Positions 18,429 through 27,220 of a stretch of DNA of 64,000 bases are shown here, piece by piece (position 1 is the stretch's first letter; every line of letters begins with the position of its first letter). The stretch is from Psychrosphaera sp. B3R10 (GTDB lineage: Bacteria > Pseudomonadota > Gammaproteobacteria > Enterobacterales > Alteromonadaceae): contig NZ_JAHKQH010000036.1 in the NCBI RefSeq assembly GCF_018861025.1, positions 1 through 64,000 of the forward strand. The letters are read 5' to 3'. The notes beneath the pieces are model-generated. The model was not told the DNA's origin. It did not search any database and saw only the letters and a list, made by a program, of their open reading frames with translations. A program made the translations under genes and the position numbers.

Positions 18429-18871
18429 TGTCTAAGCAGCCAGATAAACCGCTATGGTTAAGCCAATTCATCGAAGTTTATTCACAACTTTCGGTTGAAA
18501 ACGTCCATCATATAATTGATGTCTACCACGAAGATATTAAATTTAGTGACCCTGCACATCAACTTTCGGGTATGTCGCAACTGCTTAAATATTTTGATCA
18601 ACTTTATAGCAATGTTACGGAATGCACTTTCGTTATAGACGAAGTGTTTTTTCAAGATAAAAACGCCGCTGTATATTGGACAATGACCTATCGTCACAGA
18701 CGTCTTAACAGCCACAAGCCAATAACCGTAACTGGTCACAGTAAGCTTGTTGGCGAAAAAGACAGAGTCACTCACCACAAAGACTATCTCGATTTAGGCC
18801 AAATGGTGTATGAACATGTGCCTTTAATTGGCCTCGTCATAAAAAAACTCAAAAATAAGTTATCGTCATGA
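18428..18871 (+). CDS. NTF2-like (SnoaL-fold) small protein
   Basis: Cytoplasmic protein of 147 residues with an NTF2-like alpha+beta barrel pattern: HIIDVYHEDIKFSDPAHQLSG near the N-terminus, then AVYWTMTYRHRR and VTGHSKLVGEKD, ending with a basic helix. Homologues usually accompany ChrR-regulated SDR / FAD oxidoreductase / DUF1365 / cfa clusters. Function unknown; the fold often binds small hydrophobic ligands. The start overlaps the phrB stop by one base and the end overlaps the SDR start by four bases. Confidence 0.8.
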   Translation: MSKQPDKPLWLSQFIEVYSQLSVENVHHIIDVYHEDIKFSDPAHQLSGMSQLLKYFDQLYSNVTECTFVIDEVFFQDKNAAVYWTMTYRHRRLNSHKPITVTGHSKLVGEKDRVTHHKDYLDLGQMVYEHVPLIGLVIKKLKNKLSS

Positions 18872-19593
18872 GTGAGGCTAAATTTGCTCTGGTAACCGGA
18901 GCTACTTCTGGCATAGGTGCAGAAATTGCCAAAAACCTCGCAAACTCTTATCAAGTGTATGGTTGCGGCCGGAATGTAGATAGACTAAATACTCTGACTA
19001 AATCGAGTAAAAATATCTACCCGCTGCAGTTTGACGTCACCAACAAGCCAGAGATCGAAGAGGCCTCAAAGGCAATTTTTGATTTAGATTTAATTGTCCT
19101 AAACGCAGGCGACTGCGAATACATCGACGACACCATCAACTTTGATGACAAATTGTTTGAACGGATCATTAAAACCAATTTAATTTCCATTGGATATTGT
19201 CTCAACCTTTGGCTCCCCAGATTGAAACCTGGCGGTCACATTGTTTTTATCGGCTCGAGTGTCACCTATTTTCCCTTCGCCAAAGCAGAAGCCTACGGCG
19301 CTTCAAAGGCGGGTATCAATTATTTAGCCAATTCAATGAGACAATCTCTAGCGCCAAAAGGTTATACCGTTACATTGGTCGAACCCGGTTTTGTCAAAAC
19401 CCCTTTGACCGATAAAAACACTTTTGACATGCCATTTTTAATGACCGCCAAGGAAGCCAGTGACGCCATTGTTAAAGGAATTTCGAAAAAGAAAAATCGA
19501 ATACGCTTTCCACTTATGCTTATTTTGACCCTCAAATTTCTTTCCCTTTTGCCTGTTAAGTGGCAGACATTGTTAACTGTAAAGGACGTTTAA
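18868..19593 (+). CDS. Short-chain dehydrogenase/reductase
   Basis: Rossmann-fold oxidoreductase of 241 residues. It has the nucleotide-binding TGATSGIGAEIA, the structural NAG in LNAGD, catalytic Ser in GSSVTYFP and the YGASK catalytic Tyr/Lys, followed by EPGFVKTPLT. It ends in a hydrophobic segment (LMLILTLKFLSLLPV) that may attach it to the membrane, consistent with a lipid substrate. It overlaps the NTF2-like gene by four bases and is directly abutted by the FAD oxidoreductase. The exact substrate cannot be read from sequence. Confidence 0.88.
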   Translation: MSEAKFALVTGATSGIGAEIAKNLANSYQVYGCGRNVDRLNTLTKSSKNIYPLQFDVTNKPEIEEASKAIFDLDLIVLNAGDCEYIDDTINFDDKLFERIIKTNLISIGYCLNLWLPRLKPGGHIVFIGSSVTYFPFAKAEAYGASKAGINYLANSMRQSLAPKGYTVTLVEPGFVKTPLTDKNTFDMPFLMTAKEASDAIVKGISKKKNRIRFPLMLILTLKFLSLLPVKWQTLLTVKDV

Positions 19594-20850
19594 ATGAAAA
19601 ACATCGCAGTAATCGGTACTGGCGTATCTGGCTTAGTTAGTGCTCACCTTTTATCTAAACGTCACAATGTCACTGTCTTCGAAAAAAATGACTACATTGG
19701 CGGGCATACTGCTACCGTTGAAGTGAATTTAGACGGCAAATCCTATGATATTGACACTGGGTTTATCGTATTTAATGACCGTACTTACCCAAACTTTCAA
19801 AAACTACTTGGTCAAATAAGCATAGACGAACAAGAAACTGAGATGAGTTTTAGTGTATTAAATACCCTTACAGGTTTGGAATATAATGGGCACAATTTAA
19901 ATTCCCTATTTGCCCAGCGCAAAAATATTTTTAGCCTGACCTTTTGGCGTTTGCTACGTTCGATTGTACGTTTTAACAAAACATGCAAATCCTTATATAC
20001 GGAAGGGGCAATTGACCCAAACCTAACACTTGGACAGTTTTTAAAAGATCAGAGGTTTAATGATTTTTTTGCTCAACATTACATTTTGCCAATGGGCGCA
20101 GCGATTTGGTCCACCAGCCTAACTCAAATGCGGGACTTCCCGTTGCAGTTTTTTATTCAGTTTTTCTACAATCACGGCTTACTTAATATTAGTGATCGGC
20201 CCCAGTGGTATGTCATTCCGGGTGGCTCAAAAAATTATATTCCTAATTTAATAAAACCCTTTGCCGACAACATCATTTTAAACTCAGACATCGCCAAAGT
20301 TATTCAAGATGAGACAGGCCCGATCATCGAGTTTTCAAACGGTGACCAACAACAATTTGATGAAGTCATTTTAGCCTGTCACTCAGATCAAGCACTTGCC
20401 CTATTAGATAATCCAACGGCGCAGCAACAAGATATATTAGGTGATATCGAATATTCACAAAATGAAGTCATACTACATACTGATACCAATTTATTACCCA
20501 AACACAAACTCGCTTGGGCCAGCTGGAATTATCAACTCGACGACAATCGAGATCAACCCGCTGCGGTGACCTACAATATGAATATTTTAATGGGATTGAA
20601 AAACACACCACACACGTTTTGTGTCACCTTAAATCAATCTCAAAACATTCAACCTGACAAAGTATTAAAGAAATTTATTTACCATCACCCCATCTTTAAC
20701 AACAAAAGTTTTAAAGCACAAAAACGCCGAGAAGAAATATGTGGAACCAATAACATTCACTTTGCGGGTGCTTATTGGTACAACGGATTTCATGAAGACG
20801 GCGTTAAAAGTGCACTTGATGTAACCGCAAGGTTTGGTCTCTACCTATGA
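19594..20850 (+). CDS. FAD-dependent amine-oxidase-fold oxidoreductase
   Basis: Flavoprotein of 418 residues. The N-terminal dinucleotide-binding motif is VIGTGVSGLVSAHLLSK with GGHTATVEV, and a C-terminal FAD contact is AGAYWYNGFHEDGVKSALD. The family sits beside DUF1365 and cyclopropane-synthase-like methyltransferases in many bacteria. In Rhodobacter, flavin enzymes of this type act with a methyltransferase in making furan fatty acids under the ChrR sigma regulon. I infer a role in oxidising or desaturating acyl chains of phospholipids. It overlaps the DUF1365 gene by four bases. Confidence 0.87.
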   Translation: MKNIAVIGTGVSGLVSAHLLSKRHNVTVFEKNDYIGGHTATVEVNLDGKSYDIDTGFIVFNDRTYPNFQKLLGQISIDEQETEMSFSVLNTLTGLEYNGHNLNSLFAQRKNIFSLTFWRLLRSIVRFNKTCKSLYTEGAIDPNLTLGQFLKDQRFNDFFAQHYILPMGAAIWSTSLTQMRDFPLQFFIQFFYNHGLLNISDRPQWYVIPGGSKNYIPNLIKPFADNIILNSDIAKVIQDETGPIIEFSNGDQQQFDEVILACHSDQALALLDNPTAQQQDILGDIEYSQNEVILHTDTNLLPKHKLAWASWNYQLDDNRDQPAAVTYNMNILMGLKNTPHTFCVTLNQSQNIQPDKVLKKFIYHHPIFNNKSFKAQKRREEICGTNNIHFAGAYWYNGFHEDGVKSALDVTARFGLYL

Positions 20851-21587
20851 GCAAACAGCTCAACAGCGGCTTATATGTTGGACAAATAAGACACCGCCGT
20901 TTTAGCCCTAAACAACATGAATTCAGTTATGGCCTGTTCATGGTTGCCATTGATGTTGATGAAATCCCACAATTAACGCAACAGTCTCGATTATTTGGCA
21001 CAAACTGGTGGTCACCACTAAGATTTAAGCAATCGGATTACATGAAAAATAAAAGTGATCCAACTGATTTAAAAAAACGTATTAAAGACAAAGCGCTGGA
21101 ATTAGGCGAAAGCCGAGAAATTGACAAAATAATACTTGTTGCTCAATGTCGTTGTTTTGGTTTGTATTTCAGCCCAGTAAATTTTTATTTTTGCTATAGC
21201 CAAAATAAGTGCGTGGTGATGATAGCTGAGGTTTCTAATACACCTTGGAATCAGACTCACTATTATTTAGTTAACTTAGACGTGGTTGGTGGGAGTACCA
21301 ATAAAAAGGACTTCCATGTGTCACCATTTATGCCAATAGACATGACTTATCACTGGCGGGTGAGCCCTCCAAAAAGCAAGTTACTTGTGCATATTGAAAA
21401 CCACAAAACTGACAAAGTATTCGACGCAACATTGACCCTTAAAAAGACAGTGTTAAACCGCCGAAATCTGTTAAAAGTGCTGTTTAAGCATCCCTTAATG
21501 ACATTCAAAATCGTATTAGGGATTTATTGGCAAGCGGCTAAATTATTTGCGAAACGTATACCGTTTATCGCAAACCCAAAACCTTGA
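20847..21587 (+). CDS. DUF1365 family protein
   Basis: Protein of 246 residues with the family opening LYVGQIRHRRFSPKQHEFSY and the motifs CFGLYFSPVNFYFCY, VSNTPWNQTHYY and KDFHVSPFMPIDMTYHWRV. DUF1365 is almost always found between an FAD amine-oxidase-like gene and a cyclopropane-fatty-acid-synthase-like gene. Its activity is not known to me. Start and stop are tightly packed with its neighbours, so stoichiometric co-expression is likely. Confidence 0.92.
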   Translation: MSKQLNSGLYVGQIRHRRFSPKQHEFSYGLFMVAIDVDEIPQLTQQSRLFGTNWWSPLRFKQSDYMKNKSDPTDLKKRIKDKALELGESREIDKIILVAQCRCFGLYFSPVNFYFCYSQNKCVVMIAEVSNTPWNQTHYYLVNLDVVGGSTNKKDFHVSPFMPIDMTYHWRVSPPKSKLLVHIENHKTDKVFDATLTLKKTVLNRRNLLKVLFKHPLMTFKIVLGIYWQAAKLFAKRIPFIANPKP

Positions 21588-21594
21588 GGAAACT

Positions 21595-22824
21595 ATGGAA
21601 AACATTAGAATCCAGTCGGATAATGAAATAAAACATTCGTGGTTTGAGAAGCGTTGTCGCCAGCTTGTTTTTAAGCAGTTTGAAAAACTGACAGACGCCG
21701 GTCTAACGATAAAAGAAGGCTCTAACGAACAGTATTTTGGCGATTTAAACTCCGAACTGCAAAGCCAGATCATTATCCACGACAGTAGCACATTTGTTGA
21801 CATGGTTAAGGGCGGTAGTATCGGCGCCGCTGAAGCCTATTTAGATGGCAAGTGGTCAAGCAATAATCTAGTCACCTTAATCCGCGTATTTGCTCGATTC
21901 CAAGCAATATTGGATAAACTTGAGAACAGTAAGTCTGTATTGTCGAAAATCGCAGATTGGCTCATGCATCGCAGTAATCGAAACTCAATGTTCCAAGCCA
22001 AAAAAAATATCATGGCCCATTATGATCTTGGTAACGATTTATACGAGCAATTTTTAGATGACAATATGGTGTATTCGTCGGCTATATTCAGCGACCCAGA
22101 CCAATCTTTGGAACAAGCGCAAATAAACAAGTTTGAACTCATTTGCCAAAGGCTCGACCTAAAGCCTGGCGAATCCCTACTTGAAATCGGTACAGGTTGG
22201 GGAGGCCTAGCGATATACGCCGCTCAACACTATGGCGTTCATGTCACAACAACAACCATTTCTGAGCAGCAATTTGATTACGCCAATAACCGAGTTAACG
22301 AGCTTGGCCTTAGTAGCAAGATCACTTTACTGAAAGAAGATTATCGCTTACTTACTGGAACGTATGACAAGGTCGTTTCAATTGAAATGATTGAAGCTGT
22401 GGGCAAAGAGTATTTTGCAACGTATTTCAAAAAGCTTAATTCTTTATTGAAACCAGACGGGAAGTTACTGCTTCAAGCCATTACCATTGCCGATCAGCGA
22501 TTTGAATATTACGCAAACAATGTTGATTTTATTCAAAAATACATATTCCCTGGTGGTTGTTTGCCTTCTGTTACTGTGATGAACCAGCACCTTACAAAAT
22601 ATACCGAAATGGTGCCTATTACTCTGGCTGATATTGGTATCGATTACGCAAAAACGCTAAACCATTGGCGAGAACGTTTCCAAAGCAATTGGTCACATAT
22701 AAATGAACTTGGTTACGACGAGAAGTTTAAACGCCTTTGGGATTATTACCTGTGTTATTGCGAGGGCGCTTTTTTAGAGCGTCGAGTAAGCACTGTCCAT
22801 CTCGTCGCACAAAAATCCGTTTAG
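21595..22824 (+). CDS. cfa: Cyclopropane-fatty-acyl-phospholipid synthase family methyltransferase
   Basis: SAM-dependent enzyme acting on unsaturated acyl chains of membrane phospholipids, 409 residues. It shows MAHYDLGNDLYEQFLDD, the SAM site LLEIGTGWGGLAIYAA, VSIEMIEAVGKEYF and FIQKYIFPGGCLPS, all family signatures. The start ATG at 21595 has GAGGA upstream. The last gene of the block. It may be a true CFA synthase or the methyltransferase step of a branched/furan fatty acid route; the neighbours (FAD enzyme, DUF1365, SDR) make the second possibility real. Confidence 0.9.
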   Translation: MENIRIQSDNEIKHSWFEKRCRQLVFKQFEKLTDAGLTIKEGSNEQYFGDLNSELQSQIIIHDSSTFVDMVKGGSIGAAEAYLDGKWSSNNLVTLIRVFARFQAILDKLENSKSVLSKIADWLMHRSNRNSMFQAKKNIMAHYDLGNDLYEQFLDDNMVYSSAIFSDPDQSLEQAQINKFELICQRLDLKPGESLLEIGTGWGGLAIYAAQHYGVHVTTTTISEQQFDYANNRVNELGLSSKITLLKEDYRLLTGTYDKVVSIEMIEAVGKEYFATYFKKLNSLLKPDGKLLLQAITIADQRFEYYANNVDFIQKYIFPGGCLPSVTVMNQHLTKYTEMVPITLADIGIDYAKTLNHWRERFQSNWSHINELGYDEKFKRLWDYYLCYCEGAFLERRVSTVHLVAQKSV

Positions 22825-23019
22825 TCGAAAATAATGACGGCTATTGGTTCAACTTAAATTATCCGATAGCCCCATTCTCCATGTTGTTCCTAACAAATAA
22901 CTGCATTTAAAGGTATTTTTCATAACGTATAGGGCAAAAACTTATACTGACAAATAGAAAAAATTGCTTTAGTCTAAATTTTACGCATTGGCATGAAATA
23001 ACAGACTAATAATAATAAA

Positions 23020-25836
23020 ATGAACATTCAAATTAGCGTGATCTTAACTTGCTTGCTCCTGTCTGCTTGCAGCGGTGGCAGCGATGGCGAAAGTAAAAAA
23101 CAGGTTGATACCACACCAGACATTACAGACGGTGAAATTTCTCAAATTGTTATCAACGAAGCCGCTTCCCAAAACTCTTTATACGACGATGCAGACGGCG
23201 ATTCCCCTGATTGGATCGAGTTATATAATGGCTCAGATGAAACGGTATCACTCGCTAATTGGTCACTTACAGACGATGTTGACGAGCCATCAAAATGGTC
23301 ATTTCCAGCAATGGCTATTTCTCCCAAAAGCTATCTATTGGTTTGGGCGTCTGACAAAGATCGCCAATTTTCTGGGCAATACCGAACATTTGTAACCACT
23401 GAACACGATGTTACCTACCTCACGCCAAAATCGGCTGTTGCAAGTGATTGGCCAGAACTTAACTTTGACACTGCAGGTTGGTCACCGGGAAAATCAGGTC
23501 TTGGTTATGGCGATAATGACGACACAACTATAGTAGAAGCTGGAGTGCGCTCGATATTCGCTCGCTTTACCTTTAACCTCGATAACACCACAGCAATTGA
23601 ACAATTATTTTTAGACATAGATTATGACGACGCATTTGTTGCGTACTTAAACGGCAAAGAAATCGCTCGTAATAATATTGGCGGATTGTTGCCAAGCTAC
23701 AATACCCCCGCAACCGCTTCACATGAAGCTGTTATCTACTCTGGCGGTTCCCCTGAAAGATTTGATGTAAGCGCATTCATTGATGAACTGATAATCGGCG
23801 ACAATGTGTTAGCAATTCAAGTCCATAACCACGGAGAATCGTCGAGTGATTTGTCAATGCGTCCGTATTTAACGGGTCATATCAACAACGGCGAATTGCC
23901 TTTTACAAGTGGTGTAACGCCACCTGCGCTATTAAAGCTGACAGATAATGAACTGCATAGTAATTTTAAACTATCAAGTACCGACCCTGAAACCTTGTAT
24001 TTAATTGACGACACTGGGGAGTTAGTTCATTCACTATTAGTGGGTCGGCACTCACTTAATGGCTCAGTAGGAATAAATGACGAGGGTGAGTCAGTTTATT
24101 TTAAAGAGGCTACACCGGAACAAGAAAATTCGAGCACCTCGTTTTTAGGGGCCGTAATCAATGAACCAATTTATTCACATCAAGGCGGACTTGTTGATGA
24201 CCTCAGTTTAATTATTAGTGGCGCTGAGACTGGGCAAGAAATTCGATATACGACGGATCACAGCGTGCCGACAGAAACCTCGCCACTCTATACCGGGCCA
24301 ATAAATATCGACGCCGACACGGTAGTTCGAGCAGCTATATTTGCACCCAATGCAATCCCTTCACCCACTTCGACACGCGTATTTTTACCTAATAAAGATC
24401 ATGTTTTACCTATAATTTCCTTGGTCACTGAAGATAAAAATTTATGGGATCACCATAACGGAATGTATGTTTCAGGTCCCAATGCCAATAGTATCTTGCC
24501 ATTTTTCAATTCAAATTTTTGGCAAGACTGGGAAAAACCTATGCATTTTTCCATGTACGGTCGTGATAACAATTTATTGGTTGAAATTGATTTAGGAGCC
24601 AAAATATTTGGAGGCTGGAGTCGCGCGAACGAACAACGTTCATTTTCACTCTTTGCTCGCGGGCGTTATGGTGAAAAAGAAATTGAAGGTACGTTTTTTG
24701 ATGATCTACCCTACGATAAATTTCAAAGTTTAGTCCTTCGAAATTCGGGCCAGGATTGGCTAAAAACCATGTTTAAGGACATTGCGACAACTCGGCTAAT
24801 GGTAGGCTCAGGTATCGATGTTCAAGCCGCTCAACCCAGCCTTGTTTATCTAAACGGAGCTTTCTGGGGACTATACAACTTACGGGAAAAAGTGAACGAA
24901 CACTTTTTGGCGAGCAAACATGACCTAAACCCCGACCAAATCGATATTGTTGAAGCCAACGGCGTACTGGTTCATGGCGACAATAGAGACTTTAAAAACT
25001 TAATGGCATTTGTGGCTTCGAATAACTTAAACAATGACGACAATTACGCATATGTAGACAGTAAAATTGATATCGACAATTTTATGCGTTATCAAATTGC
25101 ACAAATTTATTTCGACAACCACGATTGGCCTGGAAATAATATTAAAATGTGGCGTCCCAAAAACGGCAAGTGGCATTGGATTTTATATGACACAGATTTT
25201 TCGTTTAATAACTTCCCCAGTTGGCATGAGCAAAACTCATTTGATTCGTTAAGTTTTGCCACTACCGAATATGGTCCTGATTGGCCAAATCCACCTTGGT
25301 CCACATTACTACTGCGTTCGCTATTGACCAATGAAAGCTTTAAACATCGTTTTATTAATCAATTTTCAGATGACTTAAATAGTCGATTTGAACCCAACGC
25401 GGTTTCTCAACATATCGCCAATTTAGCTGCCCATATTGAGTCTGAAATTCCGGCGCAATTTCAACGTTGGACAGGCAGTAGTAGCACGCAACCGTGGCAC
25501 AGCGAGGTTGCAATAATGCAAGAATTTGCCATGCTTCGCCCGGGATATATGCGCACACATATAAAAAACTATTTTGCACTAAATCAAGACTATGCACTCA
25601 CCATAGACAATAATTTGCCGAACAAGGCCATGATTCAATTGAATTCAATCGAGTTAAATGCCCCTTCATGGCAAGGTCGATATTTCTCTTCCATACCTAT
25701 TCAATTTGAAGCTAAGCCACAAGATAGCGTAGTCTTTTCTCATTGGTTAGTTAACGGACAAAAAATGGAAGGCGCTAAAGTGCAGATTACCCTTAGTTCA
25801 AATACGAGTGTAGAAGCCGTATTTGTAGAGCCATAA
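23020..25836 (+). CDS. Lipoprotein with lamin-tail, chitobiase-C-like and CotH kinase-like domains
   Basis: Surface lipoprotein of 938 residues (lipobox LLSAC near residue 17). A lamin-tail domain covers about 40-120 (IVINEAASQ, DWIELYNGSDE). A central region follows, with a chitobiase/beta-hexosaminidase C-terminal-like repeat around 395-450 (IRYTTDHSVPTETSPLYTGP). The CotH-like domain covers about 460-820 (LVLRNSGQDW, LYNLREKVNEHFL, WHWILYDTDFSFN). CotH proteins are atypical kinases in spore formers; in non-spore-formers the role is open. It is followed at 4 bases by a VTC-domain gene and then DUF4956, a recurrent trio. Confidence 0.85.
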   Translation: MNIQISVILTCLLLSACSGGSDGESKKQVDTTPDITDGEISQIVINEAASQNSLYDDADGDSPDWIELYNGSDETVSLANWSLTDDVDEPSKWSFPAMAISPKSYLLVWASDKDRQFSGQYRTFVTTEHDVTYLTPKSAVASDWPELNFDTAGWSPGKSGLGYGDNDDTTIVEAGVRSIFARFTFNLDNTTAIEQLFLDIDYDDAFVAYLNGKEIARNNIGGLLPSYNTPATASHEAVIYSGGSPERFDVSAFIDELIIGDNVLAIQVHNHGESSSDLSMRPYLTGHINNGELPFTSGVTPPALLKLTDNELHSNFKLSSTDPETLYLIDDTGELVHSLLVGRHSLNGSVGINDEGESVYFKEATPEQENSSTSFLGAVINEPIYSHQGGLVDDLSLIISGAETGQEIRYTTDHSVPTETSPLYTGPINIDADTVVRAAIFAPNAIPSPTSTRVFLPNKDHVLPIISLVTEDKNLWDHHNGMYVSGPNANSILPFFNSNFWQDWEKPMHFSMYGRDNNLLVEIDLGAKIFGGWSRANEQRSFSLFARGRYGEKEIEGTFFDDLPYDKFQSLVLRNSGQDWLKTMFKDIATTRLMVGSGIDVQAAQPSLVYLNGAFWGLYNLREKVNEHFLASKHDLNPDQIDIVEANGVLVHGDNRDFKNLMAFVASNNLNNDDNYAYVDSKIDIDNFMRYQIAQIYFDNHDWPGNNIKMWRPKNGKWHWILYDTDFSFNNFPSWHEQNSFDSLSFATTEYGPDWPNPPWSTLLLRSLLTNESFKHRFINQFSDDLNSRFEPNAVSQHIANLAAHIESEIPAQFQRWTGSSSTQPWHSEVAIMQEFAMLRPGYMRTHIKNYFALNQDYALTIDNNLPNKAMIQLNSIELNAPSWQGRYFSSIPIQFEAKPQDSVVFSHWLVNGQKMEGAKVQITLSSNTSVEAVFVEP

Positions 25837-25840
25837 GCCT

Positions 25841-26629
25841 GTGGGAGCTCGTAGTTTTTCTCTCGATTTGAATATATTAAATTCGTTTAACCAGCATGGG
25901 TTAGATGATCTTAAAAATGCAAAATTAATGAATCGGGTCGACAGTAAGTTTTTGTTACCTATGGCCCAATTGCCTTTATTGTTAAAAGACTTAAAGCCCC
26001 ATTGCAGCTTGTTAAATATAAATGGCAACTTACTTGCTCAATATGAAAACGTCTATTACGACACGCCAGAATTTGATTTTTATCATCAGCACCACAACGG
26101 TAAACTTAATCGCGTTAAAGTTCGACGACGCTGTTATGCCGATCATGATTTAGCTTTTTTTGAACTTAAAATTAAATCTAATAAATCACGCACCGAAAAA
26201 ACCAGAATTAAAATTGTCGCCGACAATGAAGCTAAGCAGTTTACAACCTTTACGACGCAGCAGTGCTTGCAGAAATTTGGGGCATTAATCGATGTTCAAA
26301 ATTGCAATTACCAACGGTTAAGTTTGGCAAACGAACAGCTTGGTGAGCGGGTGACAATAGACTTAAATACTGAGTTTACAGACTTACAAACCAACAACAC
26401 AATCACCCTTGACCGGGTTTGTATTGTCGAATTAAAGCAACAAAAATTAAACCTAAGCTCACCACTTTATCGAGTCTTAAAACACAACGGGTTGCGACCC
26501 AGCTCGTTTAGCAAATATTGTTTGGGGACGGCATTACTGCGACCAAATGAGATTAAATCTAATTTATTTAAACCTACCCTTTTGGCGTTAAAACGCCGCC
26601 ACGGAGTTATTAATGAACCTAACGTTTGA
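25841..26629 (+). CDS. VTC-domain (polyphosphate polymerase-like) protein
   Basis: Protein of 262 residues from a GTG start. It carries elements of the VTC triphosphate-tunnel fold: NRVDSKFLL near residue 30, NVYYDTPEFDFYHQHHNGKL, KVRRRCYADHDLAFFELKIKS with clustered basic residues, and TLDRVCIVELKQ near the end. Eukaryotic VTC4 makes polyphosphate from ATP; bacterial relatives are annotated polyphosphate polymerase domain proteins, with activity largely inferred. It lies four bases after the CotH-like gene and overlaps the DUF4956 gene by 17 bases. Confidence 0.85.
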   Translation: MGARSFSLDLNILNSFNQHGLDDLKNAKLMNRVDSKFLLPMAQLPLLLKDLKPHCSLLNINGNLLAQYENVYYDTPEFDFYHQHHNGKLNRVKVRRRCYADHDLAFFELKIKSNKSRTEKTRIKIVADNEAKQFTTFTTQQCLQKFGALIDVQNCNYQRLSLANEQLGERVTIDLNTEFTDLQTNNTITLDRVCIVELKQQKLNLSSPLYRVLKHNGLRPSSFSKYCLGTALLRPNEIKSNLFKPTLLALKRRHGVINEPNV

Positions 26630-27209
26630 ACTTCTTAATACCGATTTTTTAACACGATTCGCAATTAATTTTGTTAGTCTAATCGTTTTATTACGAGGCA
26701 TTTATTATCGAAACGATGCTCAAAGTGAATCTAGTTCGGGCTTTTTAGTCTTTGGTAATGGGGTATTTTTTGTCACCGCCCTGCTTCACGATGTCGAGAT
26801 GTCCATGGGATTCGCTTTTGGTCTATTTGCCGTTTTCTCAATGTTACGCTATCGAACCGAAACATTGTCAGTGCGTGATATGACCTACCTTTTTGTTTTA
26901 ATCGCAATTTCATTACTTTCTTCGGTAAGTTCGCTAAGTATGATGGAACTTACTGGGGTCAATGCGGCTCTATGTATCATTACACGATTTAGTGAAACGT
27001 CTTTATTTACTAAAACCATCGAACACAAACTGGTTCGTTATGAAAATATTGCGTTAATTAAGCCTAGCGAAAGTCAGCAACTTTATGCTGATTTAGAGCA
27101 ACGACTTGGCGTGGAAGTGACCAACGTTGAAATCGGTGATGTCGATTTTTTAAGGGACAGTGCCTTATTAAAAGTGTTTTATCGTCGTCCCGTGAACCCC
27201 ATAGAATAA
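26613..27209 (+). CDS. DUF4956 integral membrane protein
   Basis: Protein of 198 residues with about four predicted membrane helices in the first 120 residues (including FAINFVSLIVLLRGIYY and FVLIAISLLSSVSSLS), then a soluble C-terminal domain (YADLEQRLGVEVTNVEIGDVDFL). The loop SMLRYRTETLSVRDMTYLF is typical of the family. DUF4956 proteins occur next to VTC and CotH genes; a role as a membrane channel or partner for polyphosphate translocation is only a hypothesis. Confidence 0.88.
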   Translation: MNLTFELLNTDFLTRFAINFVSLIVLLRGIYYRNDAQSESSSGFLVFGNGVFFVTALLHDVEMSMGFAFGLFAVFSMLRYRTETLSVRDMTYLFVLIAISLLSSVSSLSMMELTGVNAALCIITRFSETSLFTKTIEHKLVRYENIALIKPSESQQLYADLEQRLGVEVTNVEIGDVDFLRDSALLKVFYRRPVNPIE

Positions 27210-27220
27210 AGTGATGATAT

